Part shown: positions 23,805 through 34,254 of the stretch, one piece after another | How the letters are laid out: each line of letters starts with the position of its first letter | Position numbering within the stretch: the stretch's first letter is position 1 | Source of the DNA: Phyllostachys edulis | Taxonomy: Eukaryota; Streptophyta; Magnoliopsida; Poales; Poaceae | Length of the DNA: 64,000 bases | Direction: 5' to 3' | Assembly (NCBI GenBank): GCA_036346405.1 | Contig: CM070550.1 | Coordinates: 13,612,115 to 13,676,114 of the forward strand | Program-made: the position numbers and the translations under genes | Notes under the pieces: model-generated | The model's input: the letters and a program-made list of their open reading frames with translations, nothing else | Told to the model about the DNA's origin: nothing | Databases searched by the model: none

Positions 23805-26800
23805 ATGGCAGAGGCACCGTCGTCGCCGCCGTCACCGACAACGCAGATGGCAGAGGCACCGCCTTCGCCACGACATCGACGAGGCGCCGCCACCGACGCC
23901 ACCTAATCGCGCTCTTGTCGCCCGTCGGCGATAATGACACTAAGCGAGATGGCGAGGAAGATCGCAAATGCTCGTGGGCCGATCGTCATCACGAGGTCGG
24001 TGACTTTGGGGTCCTCTGAGTCCCAAGAGATCGTGGCGCAGATTCTCGGACCATCTGCGGGATAATTGCAAGGGAACGGGTCCCCATCATCACACCAAGG
24101 TGGAAGGATCTGACGAAAGAAGCGAGAGACGCGCTATGGACAGAACTTTCAAGCAAGTTCACTATCCCAGAAGCAGACATGGCACGCGTGCAACGGACGG
24201 CGATGCTCACGATGGATAAATCTTGGAGGACCTTCAAGAGCATTCTTGTCACGAAGTACGTGAACACGGGTCAGACGCCCTTCGCGAAGTATGGATTCTT
24301 GACGCGGGAAGCATGGGACGCCTTTGTGGCTATGAAGACGACGGCCGAATTTAAGGAGAAAAGTGCGGCGCACAAAGCTCTCTAGACATGAAACACTCAC
24401 CCGCACAGACTCGGCACCGCTGGGTACGCAGGTAAATACAAGGAATGGGCGGCGGCGGAGGAGAACACGTTTCCTGATGTCACAGACCCGCGATCCCTAA
24501 GCTGGTTAAAAGCGAGGGCAAAAGTCTCGTCTTCGGGCAACATCTCTTTCACAAACCCGGCAGACCAGGAAGTGTCCCAACGTGTGGTAAATATGTCGAA
24601 CTACCTAGTTGTTAATAAGTCCATAACTTCATAATGTCTATAATAACATGATGACCTCTTGCAGCGTGAATTGACTGCCCAAGCTTAGAAGGCTCCTTCC
24701 AAGCGCAGCGAGGAGAAGGATATACTATCTACGCCCCTCGAAACAAGGAGCACCCGGGTCGCACACGAGGCCTTGGGGTTAACGTACCTTAGAGTCATGG
24801 ATTCGTAGATGACTACTGCACGTATAGGAGTAGGAAGAGATCCAAGGCCGAGCACGATGACCGGTTGGTACAGAGGATTACTGCAAAATTTGAAGGAAAG
24901 CTAGCAGCATTGCAGGATCAAATGAATTAACTCCTGAGCCAGTCGCAAGCCGCCCCTGTTAATTTGGGAGCCAGTCCTGCTCGACATCAGAGTAGCGTCG
25001 CGTCCACGCATAATACTGAACATGACGACGTCCAATTACCGATAGACAACATCAAGGTAATGTATATCTATGGAATGCACCAAAGATAGACATATAGGAC
25101 GCCTTAGCTAATTGCGTATCATTTTGTAGGGGCTGACGCCCTGCAAGCTACAAGTGAGGATGGATGGGTCCCTTTCTATTGAGGCTGCGCGGGGGATGGT
25201 GTATCCATACCAGGAAGAGGCAGTGCAGCACGGTGCCCAACTGGTGCAGGGTTACGCTAGGGTCGAGGTGGATATGGTACATGGCAATTTCATGGCCGTC
25301 CCACTGAAGATTTGCCCGAACGAAGAAATCAGAACACTAGAGGATGCCGTGCACACTTTTATCCAGTGCCCAAGAAGACATCACCCTGGACCTAGCAGTG
25401 CCGCGATCTGGACACGACCATTCCTCTCCAACGGGACTCTCAATGACTCCACCTCATGTTTCGCCTCAGAAGGCCACCTCATCGGTTCCCGTGAAGAAGA
25501 CGCCGAAGGAACAACAAAAGCGTGCCGCCGTATCGGTTCCCGAGTCGTCTCGCGGGAAGACGTTGCCAATTGTTAAGACCAAATCGAAATCAATGAACAT
25601 TAAGGTGCCTCCCAAGTCCGGGACGTCCGGGAATTACTCCATCGGGAAACCGTTGTGCTCCGACACAGTATTACTCCACGCTGGATATGCTTGTCAGGCT
25701 TTGCATGCCTGGTACATGCAGAAGACCAAAAAGGAGGGGTGCGATACTAGAATCACCGTCGCATACAAGGATGAGCATTTCTTCAACGGGGTGGGCAACT
25801 TCGTCGTGGGCTTCAATGACTTATATGACCTATTCAAACTTGTTGGCCTCGACGCCTCGCTTCTACGATGTTGGACACTGTAATTGTGTACAATCAAGTT
25901 CTGCATTCACGTAATACCGATAATTATCACAACTCATTGCTTGTGTATAGATACATGTGGAAAAATGTCCAGGAATGGAACGAACCGGTGGGTTTCCTCG
26001 ACCCACACGTGGTATCTTTGCAAACCATCCAAGCAGACCTGTCCTTCGTCGAGAAATACATAGCGGCGGCATTGCTTCGTCAGACAGACAAGAAGTACAT
26101 AGTGGTGCCCTACAACGAGGGGTAAGTGTCACTACTTGCTATACAAATTTCATTTGTACTTTATACGCAGCACGAACTTAGGTTTAATGACTATAGCGAC
26201 ATACATGAGTAGGTACCACTGGGTCCTTTTAGTCATTATACCAAAGAGAAACCATGTGATATACCTTGATTCCCTAATCCGCAACAACCACAAATTCAGT
26301 ATTCTGAAAGGAGTACTCGAGAGGTATACTCATTTCCTCTATACATAACTCTATTGTAGTCTTCATTCATTTGAAATGGCCGAGGATAACTTTTTGGAAT
26401 CATGTAGGTCGTTCATCGCCTATGTTGCCAACAAAGGATTATACAATGGAAAGTGCACCGGACTAACACACAGGACGAAATTTTCGGTGCGCGCTACAAC
26501 ACGATAATCCTATATCATACTTCATAATAACGCATCTCGAACTGACTATACCTATATATGTAATTCTTTTTTTGCAGTGCCGCCAGCAAAAAAAATGATA
26601 AGTTATGTGCAATCTACATTTGCTATCATATGTAGCAAATCCTTACAGCTAGGAAAAGGGATCCTGAGGTTTGTCAATCTGAAAATAATTATTTCCTAAT
26701 TATAAATTTAAATATATACGCTTACCACTTTACTATTGCTAGCGACAGGGGTTGCATATAAAATTAGATGGACTCGTTGAGCAAGAGATCGTGGACATTC

Positions 26801-26901
26801 GAGGGAAGCTCTGCAGCTTTATCATTTCATATATCATTTTCGACAACGGAGACTTTCACTCCGTCGCCGACCCAAAGTTTCGCCCACCTGCAAACAATTG
26901 A
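23805..26901 (+). pseudogene. Second CACTA gene: plant-transposase region plus Ulp1-like cysteine protease region, decayed
   Basis: Pieces of one multi-exon gene lie on the plus strand. An N-terminal plant-transposase-like part includes RERVPIITPRWKDLTKEARD, KYVNTGQTPFAKYGFLTREA, GKYKEWAAAEENTF and DVTDPRSLSWLKARAKV. A charged linker has KRSKAEHDDRLVQRI; then VEVDMVHGNFMAVPL. A C-terminal C48/Ulp1-like part has IQADLSFVEKYIAAALL, the His box YHWVLLVI (about 26218), the Asp box VIYLDSL (about 26262) and the Cys region KLCAIYICYHM (about 26600). Ulp1-like parts are known from proteins of plant CACTA and MULE elements. In-frame stops (after HKAL at about 24383, in QMN*LLS at about 24928, after YHM) and frameshifts show it is dead. 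Exon limits are approximate. Confidence 0.72.
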
Positions 26902-27108
26902 CTCAATTGTAATCCAATTGTAACTATAGCGACAATACTTGAACAAATTCGATCTTTTGTAATTTATTTTGAGTAATGATCCATTTGAGTTGTCAACAAT
27001 TGAATATCTGTGATGTATCTATTTTTGTGTATGCTTGTTTTCAGAGGGCATGGCTAGCAATCCTGAGGCTAGCCAAAAAAAGAAAAAATGTAGTTAGGAT
27101 TATGAATT

Positions 27109-27467
27109 ATCACAGACGGTTTTTGGTTGAAACCATCTGTGAAGGCTTTATCACAGACGGTTATATGTAAGAACCGTCTGTGATCCGAGAATATCATATA
27201 CGGTTATATGTCAGAACCGTCTGTGATTCGAGAATATCACAGACGGTTTGTAAATTAAACCGTCGGTGATTTTTTTCAGATCACGCAGCGGTTCTTAAAT
27301 AGAACCGTCTGTGATAGTTTCGATCACGTATGGTTTTAACAAAAACCGTCGTGATAGTCTTATCCTGAGCGGTTTTGAACCGTCGCGCTAACTACTGTTA
27401 TCATAAACCAACAAATATAGACGGTTTGAAAACCGTCTGTGATGACGGTTCCGAACCGTCTGTGATG
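27109..27467. repeat. CACTA right subterminal palindrome array
   Basis: About eight degenerate ATCACAGACGGTT and AACCGTCTGTGAT units in alternating orientation run up to the right terminal repeat. It is the counterpart of 17432-17800. Confidence 0.85.
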
Positions 27468-27884
27468 AGACTTCCTATAGTAGTGTTAGACCTCATGTAT
27501 TTTCAAAGTTTAAAATGTTGATTGTTTCATCAGGAATGGAATGGTACAGTCCAAAACAACTTACAATGTTCCTTGTACATCTCGTCAAAATGGTCCTTAG
27601 ACATCCCATATTTCCAAAAATTAATATGTTGGTCATTTCGCCAGGAAGGGTGCAGCCATCATGCCATGGTCTGCCGTGTGAATGTACAGATTTTTCAGGA
27701 TTTGTGAAATTTCATGGTTATCAAGTTATTTCATGTATCATCTGTTTGCAAACTTCACATGGGTTTTGATGGGTAGTGCTCATCTATCTATGGAGAAACT
27801 TATGACCGCAGAAAAATAACAGTAACAGAGCGTAGATCGTTTTATTCCCCCAGACTTGAAGGGCGGCATCCTAGGAAATTACTC

Positions 27885-28085
27885 AATGCCATGGCCTCGG
27901 CCTCATGGAACAAGTTGCACGTGACGATCTAGACGAGGACGCGAGGTTGATCCCCTGGGTATTCCGGGACACCAGCTGGAACGTGATCAGCTATCCTGTG
28001 GAGGCGCTGGTGGTGCTCCACGGCATTTGTGAGGTGTAGACTGCGCCATCTCAGAGTGAGTTTGAACTTCTCCCATCGTTTTTCA
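27885..28085 (-). pseudogene. UGT pseudogene fragment
   Basis: The reverse strand is recognisably similar to the middle of UGT-3 exon 2 (about 46040-46220): it retains equivalents of FQLVSRN, then IV.CN.FHEAEA, as in TTCCAGCTGGTGTCCCGGAA and GTTCCATGAGGCCGAGGCC. Reading frame and flanking exons are lost. The DNA on its downstream side (about 27680-27850, GTGCTCATCT and GTTTTATTCCCC words) resembles the 3' flank of UGT-2 (about 31265-31340). It is therefore a remnant of a fourth gene of the cluster. Confidence 0.7.
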
Positions 28086-28188
28086 GGGAGCTGCATTTGG
28101 TCAGGTGCGCAATTCCTTACCCAGTTGGTTATTTTGGGATAGTAACACTGGAACAGGAACTTTTTTTAGCATGGAATTTGTTGCTGAG

Positions 28189-28457
28189 TGTTGAAGTATA
28201 AGTGAATTGTCCGCTTTCCTCATCGCCTTAAGCTTTTGGGTGAATTGGTTGGTGCATTTAACTCAATATAGATCGAGCCAAGAGGTCTTGAGTTCAAGAC
28301 TTCGGTCAACGCAATTAAGAAAATAATTGCAATTTTTTCTATTCCACGCCTTGGGCTCGAGGAGCCTACACGTAAGGAGTGTTGAAGATAAGTGAATTGT
28401 CGCCTTTCCTCATCACCTTAGCTTTTGGGTGAATTGGTTGGTGCATGCAACTCAATA
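28189..28457 (+). mobile_element. Miniature LTR retrotransposon (TRIM/SMART-like), 269 bp
   Basis: Two direct terminal repeats of about 80 and 78 bp (28189-28268 and 28380-28457) start TGTTGAAG and end AACTCAATA. They share AAGTGAATTGT, CTTTCCTCATC and GGGTGAATTGGTTGGTGCAT. The element is flanked by CTGAG at 28184-28188 and 28458-28462. Just inside the left repeat is a decayed primer-binding site (TAGATCGAGCC where TGGTATCAGAGCC, complementary to initiator Met tRNA, would be expected); AAGGAG before the right repeat serves as polypurine tract. The 111-bp interior has no coding capacity, as expected for this class. Confidence 0.88.
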
Positions 28458-28462
28458 CTGAG

Positions 28463-29049
28463 TGCTGAATGCTGATACATATGGTCTGGTCTAAAAAGGT
28501 TGTGAGACTAGGAATCAGTTGTTACAGCTCATAAATCATACTGCCCGCACGGTCCTGATGTTAAAGATGTTCATGTATATTGGTCCACCACGTATGGGTT
28601 GTCCCAAATCCGAACTTGGCCTGGACTTGCTTCTAGTTCTAGTTCTAGAAGCTTGGTACAAATGGCATGCTTTTGGCAATTCCTATCCTTAATCTCACAT
28701 TTGGCTTTTCTCTGGAGTTTTTCAGGCCACTGTGGAGATTGAGATAATTAAAAAGCGTTTTCTGAAGTTGTTGTGCAGTGTCACTTTCAGACTTTGAGTA
28801 CCTTTCCATGCACCATATTGCAATATCTGAGCAATAAGAGCTTTTATAATTTATAGAGTGCATTGCATTTGCTCTCTAGTGACACGGTGCCTTAATCTAG
28901 TAGTCCTTTCTAGGAAGACAAGGTATGCCCCCAGTCCCATGAATTGGCTAAACACCTCAATGACCAATGCATTATCCTACTCTGCAACGATGCATATATC
29001 AACCAAATCTTACTTCTGAACCGTGTGGGGAAAAATTGTCCCCTGAAGA
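28463..29049. other. Intergenic, downstream of UGT-1
   Basis: No gene seen. The part next to 29050 is the 3' flank of UGT-1 on the minus strand. The 72-codon minus frame at 28645-28863 has no recognisable domain. Confidence 0.4.
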
Positions 29050-30502
29050 TTATTGTTCTCTTAGCAAATTCACACACTTGAGCAAGTTCTCATGCGAGGA
29101 CCCTCCCTCTGCGATGCTCGCACAAGCCGCGTCCTTCCACATGGCTGCCCTCGCCTTGATCTCCTCGTCGCCGAGCAGCTGCGTGACCTTGTTCTTGATC
29201 TCCTCCTTGGTGACGACCCCTCGCTCGTCGGCGCGGAGCTTCACGCCCGTCCCCCACACATTGCAGACGTAGCTCTGGTTGCAGAACTGGTCAGCGAAGT
29301 ACGGCCAGCACAGGAACGGCACGCCGTGCCGCAGCCCTTCCATCGTCGAGTTCCACCCGCAGTGCGACACGAAGCAGGCGACCGAAGGGTGCGAGAGCAC
29401 GCGCTGCTGGGGAGCCCAGCCGACGATCAGCCCCTTGCCGTCGACGCGGTGCCTGAACTCCTCGAGCCAGCCTTCGCTGACCCCGTTGGCGAAGTTCGGC
29501 CGGGCCACCCACAGGAAGGGCCGTCCGGCGAGCGCCAGCCCGTCGGCGAGCTCTTGGAGCCGCGCCACGTCGAAGACGGTGAAGCTCCCGAACGCCACGT
29601 AGATGACCGAGCCGGGGGCCTGCGCGTCGAGCCAGGCGAGGCAGGTCGGGTCCTCAGGCCAGAAATGGCCGACCGACCTCGACGACGCCGGCGCCTCCAG
29701 AGGGCCGACGGGCAGCGCGTTGGGGACTAGAGCCAGCGCCTCGGATTCGATCTCCTGGAACGTGTTGCAGATGACGTTGCCGGCCAGCGATATCGCCGTG
29801 TTGGTCTTGAGCACGTTCTGGATGATCACCCTGCGCCTGCCCGGCGTGCTGCTCAGGCTGGCCCAGGGGATCTCGCCTGCTTCGATGGGCGGCATCTTGG
29901 GGCTCAGCTGGATCGTCTCGTTCCTCATTACGTTCCCTGCGTTGCTTACATGTACTTGGCCTCAGTTTCTTAACAATAATAGTATAAAGTAAAGAATGCT
30001 TTGCTCATGATGGATTTGATTCCTTCTTACCACTTTCGTCGAGGATGCCATCCTCGATCAGTTTGGGAACGTTCAACCGGAGCGCAAACACGGCGGCCGA
30101 GAAAGTCGAGAACAAGGCGACGCGGACACCCACCGTGGCGGCCAGCTCCAGCGCCCAGCTCATGGACACATCGGCGATCACCCACTTGATCTTCTTTGAT
30201 ATGATCGTCTCCTCGAGGCGGCTGAGCATGGCGGCCGGCAATCCCTCGCCCAGCATGGCGACGTCAGTGCGGTCGCCGTCAGGGTCCATACCGTCCGGAA
30301 AGGACACCATGTGGATCCCGTCAGGGATCGCTCCTGTCTCAGCCGCCAAAGCCTTGAGGACGCGGTCATGGTTGAAGTCGGTGTTTACGAAATCGATCTC
30401 GAATCCGTGCTCGACGAGCCGGTGAGACAGCTCCATGAGGGGCATGACATGTCCTTGTGCAGGGAAGGGCAGCACCATGACATGAGGCTGAGGAGGAGCC
30501 AT
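29050..30502 (-). CDS. UGT-1: family 1 UDP-glycosyltransferase, UGT83A-like
   Basis: Transfers a sugar from a UDP-sugar, probably UDP-glucose, to a small acceptor in the cytosol; the acceptor is not predictable from sequence. Model: exon 1 30502-30031, intron 30030-29937 (GTAAGA...CGCAG), exon 2 29936-29050; 452 residues, in frame across the junction. Seen: catalytic His18 in PAQGH, its partner Asp111 in WVIADVSM, and a full 44-residue PSPG box (about 331-374) starting WAPQQ, containing HCGWNS and ending DQ; the terminal Gln is typical of UDP-glucose users. The start is chosen because it sits the usual distance before PFPAQGH. The nearest named group is UGT83A; rice UGT83A1 (GSA1) is linked to flavonoid/monolignol glucosylation and grain size, but orthology is not shown here. 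No signal peptide or membrane segment. Confidence 0.93.
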
Positions 30503-30633
30503 GAATGCTAGCTTGTGTTAGTATGGTACTATACTATGCTACAAGGAAGGAGTGTCCGAGTCCCTTCCCGGGCGTTGGATTCAGGGGGGATAAACAGTGG
30601 ATGATCCTCCTCCCGGGGCCGCTAGATTCAAGG

Positions 30634-30681
30634 TGTAATGTGTGGAGGAGGAGGGGCTGTAATGTGTGGAGGAGGAGGGGC
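30634..30681. repeat. 24-bp tandem duplication upstream of UGT-1
   Basis: TGTAATGTGTGGAGGAGGAG followed by GGGC occurs twice without gap, 130-180 bp upstream of the UGT-1 start codon (minus strand). The rest of the 30503-31364 spacer shows no gene; 31195-31340 is the 3' flank of UGT-2. Confidence 0.8.
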
Positions 30682-31364
30682 CTCCCCTTAGGCTCTCTCC
30701 ATAGAATTTTTTTTCCTACATCAGATGATGCGTCACCAAATTTGTACAACTGTGTTGGCCATAGGCTTCTTCTTTGTTACTTATTATTATTATTTTTTTT
30801 GGAAAGAGCGGTTATCTTGATAGACAGCTATTCATATGATCCTAAATATAGTTTGAATTTGAATTGAGCCTCGCATAGTTGGTGGGAGGTGTGAGCGTCC
30901 CTCATGGCCTCACCACCCAGTTGCGAGTCCTCTTTAGCTTGAATTTTGGTGTTATTTCGTCTTAATTAAATCGATCAATAAATATAGTTTGAATTCTATG
31001 TGGGGGCAAGAAAAATAGGCAGTGTTATTAGGCAAGCAAGATAGGCAGTGTGAGTGTGACTGGGAACGGCGATGCTGCATCTTGCATGTGACTTCTGCTT
31101 TTGGTTGCAATGGGCTAGATGTAGCCATGTAGGAAATGGGCCACAATATTTGAGTGTGCACATGTTAGATGTCTGCTGACGAGCTGCTACACAGAAGCTT
31201 TACTAGATTCCGGTGGGTGCAGATTTTTCAGCACTTATGATGAACCGCATATAGACTTGATGGCTGGTGCTCATCTCTGAAGAGTCCTGTACTCCTGTTG
31301 CAAATTTATCACACTTCGATAGACCGTTTCATTCTCCTGATGTCATACAACTACAACACATGGC

Positions 31365-32732
31365 CTAGCTCGCTGATCCTCGAACGAGGTCCAAGAACCG
31401 TGTGAGATTCCGGCGCGACGACCCGCCGTCGCCGACGGCCAGCCGAGCAACGTCCCTCAGCACGAGAGCCCTCGCCTTCGTCTCCGCGTCGCCGAGCAGC
31501 TCCTCCACCTTGCCCCTAATCACGTCCCTCTCTATGAGCGGCCCCGCCTCGTTGGCCGGCGCCACCTTCAGCCCCGTCCTCCACACGTCGCAGATGTAGC
31601 TCTGGTTCAGGAACTGGTCTGTGAAGTAGGGCCAGCACAGGAACGGCACGCCGTTCATCACCCCTTCCATCGTCGAGTTCCACCCGCAGTGCGACACGAA
31701 GCACGCCGTCGACGCGTGCGCCAGCACCCGCTGCTGCGGGCACCAGCTCACGACGCACCCGCGCGGCGCGGCGCGGCGGCGGAGGTGCTCGAGCCACTGC
31801 TCGCTCGCGGAGTCCGGCCTGACCACCCACAGGAACGGCCGGGAGGTCAGCACGAGCCCCTCGGCCAGCTCGATGAGCTGCGCCCTGTCGAAGGCGGCGA
31901 AGCTGCCGAACGCGACGTACACGACGGAGCTGGCCGGCTGCGCGTCGAGCCACGCCGCGCAGGAGGCGTCCTCGGCCCAGAAGCTGCCGACCGGCTTGTC
32001 GGCGGAGGTCAGCGGGCCCACGGGGAGGACATCGGGGAAGAGCGCGAAGGCTCCCGGCTCGAGCTCTTGGAAGGAGTTGCAGACGATGGCCTCGGCGAGG
32101 TGGGTGGCCGCGTTGTTCCGGAGGATCAGCTGGAATATGACTGGCTGGCCCTTGGGGTCGCCGACGCGGTTCCACGAGAACTCCGACGTGTCGATGGGCG
32201 GCATCGCCGGAGCCAGCTGAAACGCGCCGTGCCACCTTGGCAGACCTCTCTCGTCAAGAACACCGTCCCTTATCAGCTCAGGAATGCTGATCCTCGTCGC
32301 GAACATCGCGGCTGACGACGGGCAGAAGCCGGCGGCCCGGAGGTCGAGCCTCTTCGCCACGGGAAAGGCCCACGCCATGTTCACGTCGGCGATCATCCAC
32401 GTGATCCTTTCTCCACCCTCCGCTGACACATTGACCCTTCCAATGAGCTTCTCCAGCTCGCCGGGCATGATCTCCGAGAACGACTCGGTCAGCCGGCCGA
32501 GGTCCTTGCGGTCCTCGCCGTGGCCCAGCCCGTCCGGTATGGACACCATGTCGATCCCTCCATGGTTGCCGTCTTTGGTAGCTAAGGCACCAAGAATGAG
32601 GCCGTGGTTGAGCTCAGTGTTGACGAAGGTGACCTTGACACCGTGCTCGATGAGGCAGTGGGAGAGCTCCATTAGAGGGACGACATGGCCCTGGGCGGGG
32701 AAGGGCAAGACCAGCATATGGGGTGCGGCCAT
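31365..32732 (-). CDS. UGT-2: family 1 UDP-glycosyltransferase, UGT83A-like, intronless
   Basis: Same enzyme class as UGT-1. One continuous frame of 455 residues. The frame is open 48 codons further upstream, but the start is placed at 32732 because it lies in a strong context (CCACCATGGCC) and gives the family-typical MAAPHMLVLPFPAQGH start. Seen: His16, Asp116 in WMIADVNM, donor-side motif VYVAFGSFAAFD (about 271-282), and a PSPG box at about 330-373 starting WCPQQ, with HCGWNS and terminal DQ. It lies 862 bp upstream of UGT-1 in the same orientation. The intron that UGT-1 and UGT-3 share after the (E/D)(S/K)G codon is absent here (the sequence reads DERGLPRW straight through), so an intron was lost or never gained. 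GC content is high throughout, normal for grass UGTs. Confidence 0.95.
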   Translation of the reverse strand: MAAPHMLVLPFPAQGHVVPLMELSHCLIEHGVKVTFVNTELNHGLILGALATKDGNHGGIDMVSIPDGLGHGEDRKDLGRLTESFSEIMPGELEKLIGRVNVSAEGGERITWMIADVNMAWAFPVAKRLDLRAAGFCPSSAAMFATRISIPELIRDGVLDERGLPRWHGAFQLAPAMPPIDTSEFSWNRVGDPKGQPVIFQLILRNNAATHLAEAIVCNSFQELEPGAFALFPDVLPVGPLTSADKPVGSFWAEDASCAAWLDAQPASSVVYVAFGSFAAFDRAQLIELAEGLVLTSRPFLWVVRPDSASEQWLEHLRRRAAPRGCVVSWCPQQRVLAHASTACFVSHCGWNSTMEGVMNGVPFLCWPYFTDQFLNQSYICDVWRTGLKVAPANEAGPLIERDVIRGKVEELLGDAETKARALVLRDVARLAVGDGGSSRRNLTRFLDLVRGSAS

Positions 32733-32917
32733 GGTGGGTGCTGCAAACTGGAAGTGGAACCGAGATGCGGCACAAACGCACAAGTAGTTGCATCGTAAGC
32801 TTCTTTGGTGGAACAGAGCATGCCACATGGCCACACTGTCTTTATGCACGGTCAAATCAAATGGTTTGAGCCACACTACCGGTTCACAAAAGACGAAGTG
32901 AGGACCAAAAAAGAAAC

Positions 32918-32924
32918 TATATAT
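32918..32924 (-). promoter_or_regulatory. Candidate TATA box of UGT-2
   Basis: ATATATA on the minus strand, about 185 bp before the start codon, in an A/T-rich patch. It is the best TATA-like site upstream of UGT-2. A leader of about 150 bases would be long but plausible. Confidence 0.3.
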
Positions 32925-33424
32925 TTTTAAAAGAGAAATACTATGAAACTATAGCGTTTTTTCTCAATCGTATAAGGAATCCACATCCCATCAAACTATA
33001 TGTCCTGCTCATAGCCAGTCGATTTTCAAATCCATGCCGGTTGAATTGCTACTGACGCCAGTGTGTACCTATGCGCCATCCCACATTAGGGCGGCTGAGG
33101 CCAGAGGGCACGGACACGTGTTGTTGTGGGAATGTGTGGAGGCGCGGAGCGGGCACCATGACAGAGCTGGTGGGTGGAAGCGACAGTGTGGTGGGTAGCC
33201 TACACGTCGCCGTATCGCATCACTACCTTGGTTTCCGTGTTCCGTTGCATCCGCACGCATGATGACATTGTCCACCGCAAGCGTTGTCACTGCCAATTCA
33301 ACGCCACCGCCGTTGTAAGTGGGAAGGCCAACGACTGCGACGTCCCAGCGAGCGCGGAGTTGTGGCGGCGAGCAGTCGCGTGGCCGCAGGTGAGCATGTC
33401 GGAATTTTTTTTTGCTCTTATTTG
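32925..33424. other. Intergenic, upstream of UGT-2
   Basis: No gene or known repeat recognised. Short frames on both strands (33069-33425) overlap each other and carry no domain. Confidence 0.35.
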
Positions 33425-33915
33425 ATTTTTGATGAAACTTGTTTGTCTTAAATTTATTAAAACTTGAGTTCCAAAATCCGAAACTTTTTTAAACTTCTTG
33501 AAACATGTTGAAACTTGCTGAAACTTCTTGAAACTTTTCTGTCTGAAACTTGAGTTCTAAAATCCGAAACTTGTTGAAACTTTTGAAACATGTTAAAACT
33601 TCTTGAAATATTTCTGTCCGAAACTTGTTGAAACTTTTCTATCTGAAACTTGTTGAAAACTTGAGTTCCAAATCCGAAACTTGTTGAAACACTTTTTGCC
33701 TGAAACTTGGGCTTGAAATTTTCTTGAAATCTTTTGAAAACTTCTAGAAATATGCGAAACTAACTGAAACTTGAAACGTTTAAAATGTTTACATGAGACT
33801 TCTTGAAACTTCATGAAACTCACTGAAACTTCTTGAAACACTTTTGTCTAAAACTTGAAATTGAAACTTTCTTAGAATCTTTTGGAAACTTCTAGAAATT
33901 TGAAACACGTTGAAA
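33425..33915. repeat. Degenerate GAAACTT(G/C)TT array
   Basis: About forty imperfect copies of the 9-12-bp word (T)TGAAACTT(G/C)(T), with higher-order phrases such as CTGAAACTTGAGTTC(C/T)AAAATCCGAAACTT, over about 490 bp. A few further copies occur after the kinase fragment (about 34845-34920), so the array may originally have been continuous and split by the insertion carrying that fragment. Confidence 0.75.
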
Positions 33916-34254
33916 TAGGGGTGGGCGTGGATCGTGCCGCCCCTAAGGATCACCGAACCTGTTCAAAATTTTCAGTCATATGGGCCAAACGTGAGGCCCA
34001 AAAAAAGGGGCAAAAGGATCAAAATCCTATTGATCCTTAGGCTCAAGAGGATCGATCCGAACTCCTCATTCCAACGCAGCACCCTGCGCCCCTGCCTCCT
34101 TCCCACATGCCACGTCGCTCGCCACCGGTCGATCCGCCACCTCCGATGCACCGTCGCCTCTGCTATCACTGCCACCTCCGATGCACCGTCGCCTCCACCG
34201 TCATTGCCACCTCCGATGCACGAAGCTGGGGAGCCTTGAAGAGCTTGGGGAGGG

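Larger units (their letters stand above)
17410..27485 (+). mobile_element. CACTA (En/Spm-type) DNA transposon, 10,076 bp
   Basis: Begins CACTACT and ends ATAGTAGTG, flanked by TTA on both sides (17407-17409 and 27486-27488): the 3-bp target duplication expected of CACTA elements. Both ends carry arrays of ATCACAGACGGTTCT and its inverse. Inside are a tnp2-type transposase gene (18319-21507) and a second gene with a Ulp1-like region (23805-26901), both on the plus strand and both disabled, so the copy is non-autonomous now. The left terminus seems to carry extra bases relative to the right: the TATAG word is displaced by about nine. It sits beside a UGT pseudogene. Confidence 0.92.

Noticed and set aside
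31516..32315. Long frames overlapping UGT-2 in other phases (239-codon minus, 208-codon plus)
   Set aside because: Shadows of the GC-rich UGT-2 coding sequence; the UGT frame has clear catalytic motifs.
32733..32876. Upstream extension of UGT-2 to the first in-frame ATG
   Set aside because: The extra 48 residues have no counterpart in UGT-1 or UGT-3, and the ATG at 32732 has a much better start context and family-typical position.
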